12,391 nt of DNA. It comes from JAAAOZ01 sp964496595. Its GTDB lineage: Bacteria; Chloroflexota; Anaerolineae; B4-G1; SLSP01. The stretch is taken from positions 1-12,391 of the forward strand of contig CAZCAI010000142.1 in the NCBI GenBank assembly GCA_964496595.1, given 5' to 3'. Position numbers and translations under genes: made by a program. Of the stretch, positions 1-6,723 are shown piece by piece (position 1 is the first letter of the stretch; every line of letters begins with the position of its first letter). The notes under the pieces were generated by a model. It ran no database searches, was not told the DNA's origin, and was given only the letters and a program-made list of their open reading frames with translations.

Positions 1-146
1 TTTGGCTACTTTTAGGACTAATGAGGGGGTTGCCCGGCAAAATCCAAAAGACCCATTAGCTGAAAGAGAACATCGGCGCCTCATTCTATCCATAGCGTGC
101 CGTACTACAAACAAGGTGATAATCACGTAAAAGGGTATCGATACTT
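1..146. other. 5' intergenic stretch, no gene seen
   Basis: No open frame of convincing composition and no clear promoter is visible. The only structure I can point to is a short inverted repeat, CTAATG at 18-23 and CATTAG at 54-59, too widely spaced to call a terminator or riboswitch. The stretch probably holds the leader of the kinase gene that starts at 147. Confidence 0.4.
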
Positions 147-1862
147 ATGGAACAACATCCAAAAATCAAACCAGCAACCGCGCGTACGTCCGTCCAAATC
201 ACACTGCCGGACGGGCGCGTTTTTTCCGGGCCGGTCGGCGCGACGTTGGAGGAATTTTTCCAGGTTGCTTTGCCGGATCATGAAGCGCCCTTGATCGCCG
301 CGATGGTCGACGGCCAATTACGCGAATTGACCTACCCCATCGAGCGGGATTGCGACGTCAGGCCCATCGACCTCTCCCATTCGGACGGCGGACGCATCTA
401 CCGTCGCTCGATGATCTTTTTGACGCTGGTCGCGGCCAAGCGACTCTTCCCTAAGATAGAGATCTACGTGGACCACTCCTTGACGTTCGGCGGCTATTTC
501 TGTGAAGTGCGCAATCGGGAGCCGTTGACCGACCAGGAAATTCAATCGCTCTGCGCCGAGATGCGCCGTCTCGTCGATGAGGACGAACCGATCCTGCGCG
601 AGCGCGTCCCTCTGGAGAAGGCTCAAGCGATATTCCGCGAGCGCGGTGATCTGGACAAAGTCGCAGTCTTTCAAACCCGCAATCGGACCAAAGACAAAGA
701 TTACCTCCAAATTTATACCCTCAAGGGGCGGCGCGACTATCTGCACGGCTATATGGTGCCCTCCACCGGTTACCTGCGATACTTCCAACTGCTGAGTTGG
801 GGCAACGGCTTTATTTTACAATTTCCCCGCCGCCATAAACCCACGAAGCTTCTGGAACCGAAGTTAGACCCCCACTTGATCCGTGTCTTCCGTGAATACG
901 GGGGCTGGCTGCGTTTGCTGCGCGTCGAGAACGTGGGCGATCTGAATTTGGTGCTGGAGGAGAACAAACTGCGCAAGATCGTCCTGGTCTCCGAAGCCTT
1001 GCACGAGCATCGCATCGCCAACATCGCCCACCAGATCGCCAGGCGCGGGGGCATCCGCATAGTGCTGATCGCCGGCCCATCCTCTTCGGGCAAGACGACC
1101 TTCGCCAAGCGATTGGCCGTGCAGCTTTTGGCCCACGGCATCCGCCCCTACGCGCTGGAGTTGGACAACTACTTCGTCAACCGCGAGGATACGCCGCTCG
1201 ATGAGAACGGGGAGTACGACTTCGAGCATCTGGAGGCTGTGGATCTCGATCTCTTCAACGAGCAGCTCCAGGCACTCTTGCGCGGCGAGCGCGTCCAATT
1301 GCCCAAGTTCAACTTCTACTTCGGGAAGCGCGAGCCGGGGCAAATCGTCCAACTCGAATCCGATCAGGTCATCATCGTGGAGGGTATCCACGGCCTGAAT
1401 CCTCGGCTGGTCTACGCCTTAGATCCGGCGTGCACCTATCGCGTCTACATCTCTGCGCTGACGCAGTTGAACTTGGATCGGCACACGCGCGTACCGACCA
1501 CCGATACGCGCCTCATCCGCCGGATTATCCGTGACGCGCGCACCCGGGGCTACGACGCGATAGAGACACTCCACCGCTGGGAGAGTGTCCGGCGCGGCGA
1601 GAAGAATTACATCTTCCCTTACCAGGAGAACGCCGACGTGATGTTCAACTCCGCCCTGGTCTACGAGTTAGCGGCGCTGAAACCCTACGCGGAGCCGCTG
1701 CTGCTCCAGGTTGATCAGGACGCCTATCAATGGGTCGAGGCCAAACGCCTCCTCTCCTTCCTCCAATGGTTCCGACCGGCGGATAGCGCGCTGATACCCG
1801 AAAATTCCATCTTACGTGAATTTATCGGCGGGCTGGCCTTAGAGGAATTCCGCTGGGATTAG
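147..1862 (+). CDS. TGS-domain nucleoside (uridine-type) kinase
   Basis: A 571-residue cytoplasmic protein of the long uridine-kinase-like family in which ThrRS-type N-terminal domains precede a P-loop kinase; it is expected to phosphorylate a nucleoside with a nucleoside triphosphate. Residues about 15-75 look like a TGS domain, and about 80-200 like the second ThrRS-type domain (GGYFCEV near 115). The kinase begins near 300: Walker A GPSSSGKTT at 310-318, then the uridine-kinase-like segment LDNYFVNREDTPLDENGEYD near 340-360, VEGIHGLN around 411-418, and a lid-like arginine-rich RRIIRDARTRG segment. The ATG at 147 has only a weak upstream AAGGG. The next gene starts 12 nt after the stop, so the two are probably co-transcribed. 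Fold and family are clear; the substrate (uridine, cytidine or another) cannot be told from sequence. Confidence 0.9.
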   Translation: MEQHPKIKPATARTSVQITLPDGRVFSGPVGATLEEFFQVALPDHEAPLIAAMVDGQLRELTYPIERDCDVRPIDLSHSDGGRIYRRSMIFLTLVAAKRLFPKIEIYVDHSLTFGGYFCEVRNREPLTDQEIQSLCAEMRRLVDEDEPILRERVPLEKAQAIFRERGDLDKVAVFQTRNRTKDKDYLQIYTLKGRRDYLHGYMVPSTGYLRYFQLLSWGNGFILQFPRRHKPTKLLEPKLDPHLIRVFREYGGWLRLLRVENVGDLNLVLEENKLRKIVLVSEALHEHRIANIAHQIARRGGIRIVLIAGPSSSGKTTFAKRLAVQLLAHGIRPYALELDNYFVNREDTPLDENGEYDFEHLEAVDLDLFNEQLQALLRGERVQLPKFNFYFGKREPGQIVQLESDQVIIVEGIHGLNPRLVYALDPACTYRVYISALTQLNLDRHTRVPTTDTRLIRRIIRDARTRGYDAIETLHRWESVRRGEKNYIFPYQENADVMFNSALVYELAALKPYAEPLLLQVDQDAYQWVEAKRLLSFLQWFRPADSALIPENSILREFIGGLALEEFRWD

Positions 1863-1874
1863 GCCGTGGTCTTG

Positions 1875-3764
1875 ATGAAACGTTGCCCCAATTGCGAACA
1901 AGAGGTGCCGCAGCGAAGCATAATCTGCTCCCACTGCGGCATGACGTTGCCGCCTGAGAACGAGAGCGCCGCGCCGCGCCAGGAGCCAAAGGCGTCGCAA
2001 TCGCCACAGCCAACATCGCAGGCCCAAGACGCCCAGCCGACAACGCCCCCGCCCCCTAAACGCCGCTCCTTTTGGCGCTATCTGCTCTTCGCGATGTTGG
2101 GTATACTCATCTTTGTTGCGACTTTGGTCGCTTCTGCTTACGCCGGGCTGTACTATGGCGAGCAGGATCGCGTCGAAAAGCGCGAACAGATCACACAGGA
2201 TCACTACACCGCCGGCGTGACAGCGCTCAACGAGGGACGCTACGAGCGCGCGGCGGCGGAATTCCAATACGTGCTGCAATTGGATGAGGATCACGCCCTG
2301 GCGCAGCAGGGCCTCAGCGAGGCGCGCACGCGCCTCGAAGTCAAGCCCACGCCCACCTCGGAGGCCGCGCAATCCATGGCCGAGCAACTCATCGAGCAGG
2401 CGCGGGCGGATTACGAGGCGGACGAGTGGGCCGCCGCCGCCAGCACGTTGACCCAACTCCGCGCCTTGGATCCGACCTATGAGCAAGAACAGGTAGAAGA
2501 GTTGCTCTTCACCAGCCTCTACAGCGCGAGTATGAAGCTTCTGGAAGAGGATCAACTGGAGGCCGGCATCTTTTACCTGGATCAGGCCGTGGCGCTACGC
2601 CCATTGGATGCGGAAGCCGTTCAACAGCGCAACCTGGCCGCCCGCTACCTGGAAGCGCTCGGTTATTGGGGCGTCGATTGGGAACAGTGCATCGCGAAGT
2701 TCGAGGCGCTCTACAGTACCAACCCCGGCTATCGCGATGTTTACGAACGGCTCTATCGAGCCTACGTGGCTTACGCGGATTATTGGATGGAGCAGGGCGA
2801 GATGTGCCCGGCCGAGAGGAATTACGCACACGCGCTGCGCCTCTATGCCGATCCGGCGGTCGATCAAAAGCGCGCGCAGGCCGCGCAGGGCTGTCTCATC
2901 GCCACGCCCACGCCTGTGAGCGGCGCCGGCGTCACGACCACCACCGTGGGAGCAACGCCCGAACCGGTGAAGGGCTTCACGATGGGCCGCCTCGCCTATC
3001 CCGTCTACAACGCGGGCACGGGCGTCTATGATCTCTACGCCCTCTATGCCGACGGACGCATCCTCCGCGTGGCGGAAAACGCTAGTCAGCCATGGTGGGA
3101 GCGCGGCACGGGGCGCGTGGCCTATCGGGATCGGACGAGTAATGGCGTCAGCATGGTGCTCCCGGAGGAAGGCGTCCCGCTGCAATTACTCCAGGCATCC
3201 GGGCAAACGTGGCCCACACTCTCGCCGGATAGTCAGCGGATCGCCTATGCAGCGCCCAATGCCGAGGGCGTATGGACCATCTACGTGGCAAGCACGCATG
3301 GCGGGGGGGAACCGCAGCCGCTCGCGCCGGGATGGGCGCCCGCGTGGGGGCCGAACGGGCTGCTCGCCTACACGGGCTGCGATGCTGAAGAGAAATGCGG
3401 CATCATCCTGGACAACCCCGACGACGACGCGCCGGGCACGCGCCTCACCGGCAGCGAGATCGATACCGCTGTCAGTTGGTCGCCAAATGGCAACTTGATG
3501 GCTTACATGTCCAACGTCACGGGCAGTTGGGACATCTTCCTGTTGAATCCAGAGGGCGGCGTGCAGCAACTGACCACCGATCCCTCCAATGAGGGAATGC
3601 CCGCCTGGTCGCCGGATGGCGGCAGCCTGGCCTTCGTCAGCGATCGCGGCGGCAATTGGGCCATCTACGTGATGCAGATCGATGGGCAAAACGTGCGGCG
3701 AATCGTCGACCTCGGCCCCTCACTGCCGGGCTGGGACAATCAACGCCTCTCCTGGGCGCCTTGA
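1875..3764 (+). CDS. Zinc-ribbon, single-TM, TPR and PD40/TolB-type beta-propeller protein
   Basis: I chose the ATG at 1875 (629 aa) because the protein then begins directly with a zinc ribbon, MKRCPNC; GTG 1866 would add three residues. Domains in order: CxxC-x10-CxxC zinc ribbon (C4, C7, C18, C21); Pro/Gln-rich linker to about residue 60; one membrane helix at about 69-93; TPR-like helical repeats from about 100 to 335 (ALNEGRYERAAAEFQYVL is a typical unit); a Thr/Pro linker; then a C-terminal propeller with PD40-type motifs (LSPDSQRIAYA, WSPNGNLMAYMSN, WSPDGGSLAFVSD). The predicted topology is a cytoplasmic zinc ribbon with TPRs and propeller outside the membrane. No catalytic motif is visible, so a scaffold or sensor role is only a guess. 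It lies 12 nt after the kinase gene. Its TGA stop lies within the candidate -35 box of the tRNA gene. Confidence 0.85.
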   Translation: MKRCPNCEQEVPQRSIICSHCGMTLPPENESAAPRQEPKASQSPQPTSQAQDAQPTTPPPPKRRSFWRYLLFAMLGILIFVATLVASAYAGLYYGEQDRVEKREQITQDHYTAGVTALNEGRYERAAAEFQYVLQLDEDHALAQQGLSEARTRLEVKPTPTSEAAQSMAEQLIEQARADYEADEWAAAASTLTQLRALDPTYEQEQVEELLFTSLYSASMKLLEEDQLEAGIFYLDQAVALRPLDAEAVQQRNLAARYLEALGYWGVDWEQCIAKFEALYSTNPGYRDVYERLYRAYVAYADYWMEQGEMCPAERNYAHALRLYADPAVDQKRAQAAQGCLIATPTPVSGAGVTTTTVGATPEPVKGFTMGRLAYPVYNAGTGVYDLYALYADGRILRVAENASQPWWERGTGRVAYRDRTSNGVSMVLPEEGVPLQLLQASGQTWPTLSPDSQRIAYAAPNAEGVWTIYVASTHGGGEPQPLAPGWAPAWGPNGLLAYTGCDAEEKCGIILDNPDDDAPGTRLTGSEIDTAVSWSPNGNLMAYMSNVTGSWDIFLLNPEGGVQQLTTDPSNEGMPAWSPDGGSLAFVSDRGGNWAIYVMQIDGQNVRRIVDLGPSLPGWDNQRLSWAP

Positions 3765-3788
3765 CGATCTCCTAAAATCGAGTAGACT
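3761..3788 (+). promoter_or_regulatory. Candidate promoter of tRNA-Pro
   Basis: TTGACG at 3761-3766 (5/6 to the sigma-70 -35 box) and TAGACT at 3783-3788 (4/6 to the -10 box) are 16 nt apart. The expected start near 3795 lies a few bases before the tRNA. The -35 box contains the TGA stop (3762-3764) of the preceding gene. Read by eye only. Confidence 0.45.
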
Positions 3789-3800
3789 TAGTAGAGCACT

Positions 3801-3876
3801 CGGGGCGTAGCGCAGCTTGGTCTAGCGCGCACGGTTTGGGTCCGTGAGGTCGGCGGTTCAAATCCGCCCGCCCCGA
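3801..3876 (+). tRNA. trnP: tRNA-Pro (anticodon UGG)
   Basis: A complete cloverleaf folds by hand: acceptor CGGGGCG 3801-3807 with CGCCCCG 3869-3875, discriminator A 3876; D stem GCGC 3810-3813 with GCGC 3825-3828; anticodon stem CACGG 3830-3834 with CCGTG 3842-3846, loop TTTGGGT with anticodon TGG at 3837-3839; T stem GGCGG 3852-3856 with CCGCC 3864-3868, loop TTCAAAT. The first base C and the D-arm sequence match bacterial tRNA-Pro. CCA is not encoded (CAT follows), so it must be added after transcription. It decodes CCA and, by wobble, other proline codons. Its 3' half is duplicated at 6475-6509. Confidence 0.97.
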
Positions 3877-3928
3877 CATACGATCGCCCGGCTATCAGAA
3901 GTTCTGGTAACCGGGCGGTTTTTTGTTG
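3842..3928 (+). repeat. Direct repeat copy A: tRNA-Pro 3' half plus terminator
   Basis: From the 3' strand of the anticodon stem through the terminator T-run, this matches 6475-6559. Over 3842-3898 the offset is a constant 2633 nt with 49 of 57 bases identical; 21 consecutive bases (3858-3878) and the 14-nt 5' arm of the hairpin are identical. The geometry resembles an integration-type direct repeat at a tRNA 3' end, with the functional tRNA retained in this copy. Confidence 0.85.
3885..3924 (+). terminator. Rho-independent terminator after tRNA-Pro
   Basis: A 14-position stem (3885-3898 with 3904-3917, one mismatch and one G-U) encloses loop AAGTT and is followed by G and a run of six T. 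It lies 9 nt after the tRNA. A near-identical copy is at 6518-6556. Confidence 0.9.
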
Positions 3929-3943
3929 CCCCCTGGCGTCCGG

Positions 3944-3983
3944 GTGGGGAATTCGATGAAAGATTGCGGATGAATTTGGCTCG
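3944..3983 (+). repeat. 40-nt dispersed repeat, copy 1
   Basis: Begins GTGGGGAATT and ends GAATTTGGCTCG; it matches 12351-12390 at 38 of 40 positions. Both copies lie 13-20 nt after the T-run of a rho-independent terminator. No plausible gene runs through it. It may be the edge of a larger non-autonomous element. Confidence 0.8.
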
Positions 3984-4150
3984 GGGGGCGAGGACTACAG
4001 GCCTCTGGACAGGCCTCCCTGGCCCCCTTGGCCCTAACTAAGGCCCAATGGCCGTGGGGTCGGCCAACCTTCCTCCTGCGAGGAAGGCCCCCGCGCCCGC
4101 GTAGGGGTCGCCTGGCGCGTTAGCGTCTGTCTCAGGACTTCAGTCCGGGA
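3984..4150. other. GC-rich hairpin-dense non-coding segment (REP/MITE-like)
   Basis: The stretch is crowded with GGCC-containing inverted repeats. The clearest are an 8-bp perfect hairpin, CCTTCCTC (4068-4075) with GAGGAAGG (4080-4087) around CTGC, and a short GGACT-TC-AGTCC hairpin at 4135-4146. Together with the 40-nt repeat before it, it fills a gap that is absent from repeat copy B, which suggests insertion. No coding frame here is convincing. A structured RNA or a REP/MITE-type element are both possible. Confidence 0.5.
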
Positions 4151-4158
4151 TTAGAAGT

Positions 4159-4186
4159 TTGACAATCAAAACGTAGGGGGTAAAGT
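4159..4186 (+). promoter_or_regulatory. Candidate promoter upstream of the FG-GAP gene
   Basis: A perfect -35 box TTGACA (4159-4164) is 16 nt from TAAAGT (4181-4186, 4/6 to consensus). The surrounding 41 nt align at 29 of 41 with 6578-6618, where TTGATA and TAAAGC keep the same 16-nt spacing. The distance to the GTG at 4453 is long (about 265 nt), so an untranslated leader or another role is implied. Confidence 0.45.
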
Positions 4187-4452
4187 TGAAATGAAGAGTA
4201 GAAATTATGGATAGAATAAGTGTTTCGGGTGACTCACGCTATCCCTGAATTGCACGTTAGACAGTAGGGACTTTTGAATTTCGAGAGACAATGTCCTGGA
4301 TAGCCCCAAGAGCAGCGATGATAGGCGCATTTGCGGGAACCGCAGACTTTTTTGCTTCGTTGCTGAGTTATGGAGGGGGATAGTTCAATTGCATCCGGTG
4401 AATTCCTGAAGAGCCAAACATATTCAAATAGACCTTCTGGAGGGCGGTAACA
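4187..4452. other. AT-richer leader region, no gene seen
   Basis: Composition is visibly richer in A and T than the flanking genes. A small terminator-like hairpin, TGCGG 4332-4336 with CCGCA 4340-4344 around GAA, is followed three bases later by six T (4348-4353); it could attenuate transcription from the promoter candidate at 4159. A ribosome binding site GGAGGG lies at 4439-4444. The minus-strand frame across this region was rejected as a gene. Confidence 0.4.
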
Positions 4453-6480
4453 GTGATCCAATATCACGTCCCCCTAAATATTTCCAAGTTGAGTTGTGTT
4501 TTGGCGCTTGGCATATCCCTGTTGATGATGAGAGAGACACGTCTCGCGTCGCCCGCGTTGCATGCGGCGCCAATCTCACAAGTCGTGCAGCGCCCCGTGC
4601 TCAAGTGGGAGCTTGGCGGCTGTCACAGCACCACCTGGTGTGACACCGGCTCCCGCTCCTCGCCGGCGGTGGCCGATATAGACGGCGACGGCCTGCCCGA
4701 TGTGGTCGGCGCGACCTACTACCTCTTCGCGCTGGACGGGCACGACGGTTCGCTCAAGTGGCGAAGAGCCATCGGCAGTAACAGCGCCTGGCCCGGCGTG
4801 GTGACGGCCGATGTGGATGCGGATGGCGATATAGAAATCGTCGTCGCGCAGAGCGATGGCTATCTGCATCTATACGATCACCCTGGCAACCGGGTCTGGT
4901 CGCGTCAAGACACCACCGCAGAACTGCGCGGCCTCTCCGTGTACGATCTGGATAACGACGGCACGCTGGAAATCGTGGTCACCGGCGCGGTCTATAACAA
5001 AACGAACACCTGGGTCTACGAACACACCGGCGCGCGGCGCTCCGGCTGGCCTCAACTGCGCGATGACAGCGGCTACGCCTATGGCATTTTCAATGACAAC
5101 GCCGCCGTCGGCGATATGGACGGCGACGGCGTGGGCGAGATCATCGTCCCCTCCGATACCCCCTACATCTGCGCCTACGAGGCCGACGGCAGCCATATCC
5201 TCGCCCATCCGATGTACGGCGGCTCCAACTGGGGTTGGGTGCCGACCTGGGAGAGCCTGGCCACCGAGGCCAGCGACTGGGGCGGATCGTGCGATCCTGA
5301 CGATGAGCGCGCAGAGCGCTATCGTACTAACTTCGCCCATAATCCGGCCGTCATCGCCGATGTGAACGGCGACGGCATCGCGGAGGTGGTGCTGACCGGC
5401 AATGTCTCCGACTGCGCGATCTCAGGAGAGAATAGCCGCTATATGGGCGTCTATATTTTCAACGCCGACCGCAGCCGCTTCAATGAGGAGGGGTACGATT
5501 GGCGTGCGCCGCCGGTAGATACCGGCGCGCCGTTGAGCGAGGACGACAGCGAGATCAAGCTTCTCCTGCCCAATCCCGTGGTCGCCGATCTGGACGGCGA
5601 CGGCCTGGCCGAGATTCTCTATCCCTCGTATGATGGCCGGATGCATGCTTTCTGGCTGGACAAGACCGAACACGGTAACTGGCCTTTTTCGGTCTACGAT
5701 CCCGCCGAAGGATTTTACCGATTCGCTTCGGAGCCGGTTGTCGCTGATCTGAACAACGACGGCAAGGCGGAGGTGTTATTTGGCTCTTGGCCAGAGCGAA
5801 GCAGCCATCACAGCGGCCATCTGTATGTGCTCGATTACCAGGGAAACCTGTTGCACAAAGTTCCCCTGCCCGAAGCGGCCCGGATGCCGGATTGGAACGG
5901 ATCGACAGGCGCGCCCACCTTGGCCAACATCGATGATGATCCCGACCTGGAAATTATTTTCGCCACAGCGCGCGCCGGCCTGGTGGCCTTCGATCTGCCC
6001 GGCACGGCTAACGCGCGCATTTTATGGGGCACAGGTCGGGGGAATTACCAGCGCACCGGGGCGGCGTTACAAGGGTCGGTCAAAGATTCAGTTAAAAGGA
6101 TGCAGCCGCTGCGACCTGGCCCCGGCGATCCTATCACAGTTACCATCCTTCTTCGTAATACCGGCATGGCGCTCCCCAACGTCCGCATCACCGACACCCT
6201 GCCCGGCGAATTGACGTATGCAGGCGGATTGTGGGCCTCGTCCGGCGTCCCGGCCCAAGCTAACGACACGATCACCTGGCATGGCGGCGTATCGAGCAGC
6301 GCGCCGGTGACCCTCACCTTCCACGCCGCCGTAGATACACCCATCACCGAGCCGCGCTTCATTCGCAACACCGCCCTGATTGCCGACGGCGTGGGACACA
6401 CTTGGGCCAAAGAGGCGGCGATCGTGGTCAACGGCTATGGCTTCTACCTCCCGCTGATCCTACGCGATAGAGAGTCATAA
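4453..6480 (+). CDS. Secreted FG-GAP/VCBS repeat protein with C-terminal YLPLILR tail
   Basis: A 675-aa protein from GTG 4453; GGAGGG ends 8 nt upstream, which decides the start. Residues 1-38 resemble a signal peptide (hydrophobic LSCVLALGISLLMM, possible cleavage after ALHA). At least eight FG-GAP-type blades follow, each with a calcium-binding-like acidic loop: DIDGDG near 75, then near 120, 165, 221, 303, 379, 432 and 492 (DVDADGD, DLDNDG, DMDGDG, DVNGDG, DLDGDG, DLNNDG, NIDDDPD). These suggest an integrin-alpha-like propeller outside the cell. Residues about 540-655 resemble a DUF11/CARDB-type beta-sandwich (LLRNTGMALPNVRITDTLPG). The end, YLPLILR plus five residues, resembles tails on many Chloroflexota exported proteins. 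An adhesion or surface role is inferred. The gene lies between two tRNA-Pro tail copies, and its TAA stop falls in the second. Confidence 0.9.
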   Translation: MIQYHVPLNISKLSCVLALGISLLMMRETRLASPALHAAPISQVVQRPVLKWELGGCHSTTWCDTGSRSSPAVADIDGDGLPDVVGATYYLFALDGHDGSLKWRRAIGSNSAWPGVVTADVDADGDIEIVVAQSDGYLHLYDHPGNRVWSRQDTTAELRGLSVYDLDNDGTLEIVVTGAVYNKTNTWVYEHTGARRSGWPQLRDDSGYAYGIFNDNAAVGDMDGDGVGEIIVPSDTPYICAYEADGSHILAHPMYGGSNWGWVPTWESLATEASDWGGSCDPDDERAERYRTNFAHNPAVIADVNGDGIAEVVLTGNVSDCAISGENSRYMGVYIFNADRSRFNEEGYDWRAPPVDTGAPLSEDDSEIKLLLPNPVVADLDGDGLAEILYPSYDGRMHAFWLDKTEHGNWPFSVYDPAEGFYRFASEPVVADLNNDGKAEVLFGSWPERSSHHSGHLYVLDYQGNLLHKVPLPEAARMPDWNGSTGAPTLANIDDDPDLEIIFATARAGLVAFDLPGTANARILWGTGRGNYQRTGAALQGSVKDSVKRMQPLRPGPGDPITVTILLRNTGMALPNVRITDTLPGELTYAGGLWASSGVPAQANDTITWHGGVSSSAPVTLTFHAAVDTPITEPRFIRNTALIADGVGHTWAKEAAIVVNGYGFYLPLILRDRES

Positions 6481-6559
6481 GATCGGCGGCTCAAATCCGC
6501 CCGCCCCGACACGCGACCGCCCGGCTATCAGGGTTCTGGTGGCCGGGCGGTTTTTGTTG
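6475..6559 (+). repeat. Direct repeat copy B: tRNA-Pro 3' remnant plus terminator
   Basis: Matches 3842-3928. It lacks the acceptor 5' strand, D arm and anticodon, and its T-loop reads CTCAAAT rather than TTCAAAT, so it cannot be a tRNA. All ten substitutions I count against copy A are transitions, plus one-base indels in the hairpin loop and T-run. The FG-GAP stop codon TAA (6478-6480) aligns with bases T-G-A of the tRNA (3845-3847). Confidence 0.85.
6518..6556 (+). terminator. Rho-independent terminator after the FG-GAP gene (tRNA-derived)
   Basis: A fully paired 14-bp stem (6518-6531 with 6536-6549, including G-U pairs) encloses loop GGTT and is followed by G and five T. It is a copy of the tRNA-Pro terminator. 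Here the mismatch of copy A is restored to C-G, consistent with selection for terminator function. Confidence 0.88.
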
Positions 6560-6579
6560 AGAAGACTGCGTTAAAAAGC

Positions 6580-6607
6580 TTGATAACCAGGGCGTCGGGG
6601 ATAAAGC
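6580..6607 (+). promoter_or_regulatory. Candidate promoter upstream of the APH-family gene
   Basis: TTGATA (6580-6585, 5/6) and TAAAGC (6602-6607, 3/6) lie 16 nt apart, at the same spacing and in the same repeat-derived context as 4159-4186. The distance to the ATG at 6724 is 116 nt. The remaining sequence up to the start shows no other structure that I can support. Confidence 0.35.
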
Positions 6608-6723
6608 ACAGATGAAAGCCGGAGCTTGTTCCACGATTGCATCGAGCTTGCGTTCAGAAGCCACACCGATGCCCTCGGGCTAGTCGAATCAAACTCACGC
6701 GCAAAAGAACTCAGGAGAAAACT

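Noticed and set aside
3844..4041. Plus-strand 65-codon frame overlapping the tRNA and terminator
   Set aside because: It begins inside the tRNA-Pro, reads through the terminator and the GGCC-rich repeat region, has no ribosome site and resembles no protein; an artefact of RNA and repeat sequence.
4234..4467. Minus-strand 77-codon frame with several cysteines in the AT-richer region
   Set aside because: No ribosome site or recognisable domain, cysteine spacing is irregular, and it overlaps the start of the FG-GAP gene. Kept as non-coding leader.
6475..6509. Second tRNA-Pro gene
   Set aside because: Only the 3' part is present; there is no acceptor 5' strand, D arm or anticodon, and the T-loop is mutated.
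6637..6723. N-terminal extension of the APH-family gene
   Set aside because: No ribosome site precedes 6637, and the extension is basic and unlike the family. AGGAGA just before ATG 6724 decides the start.
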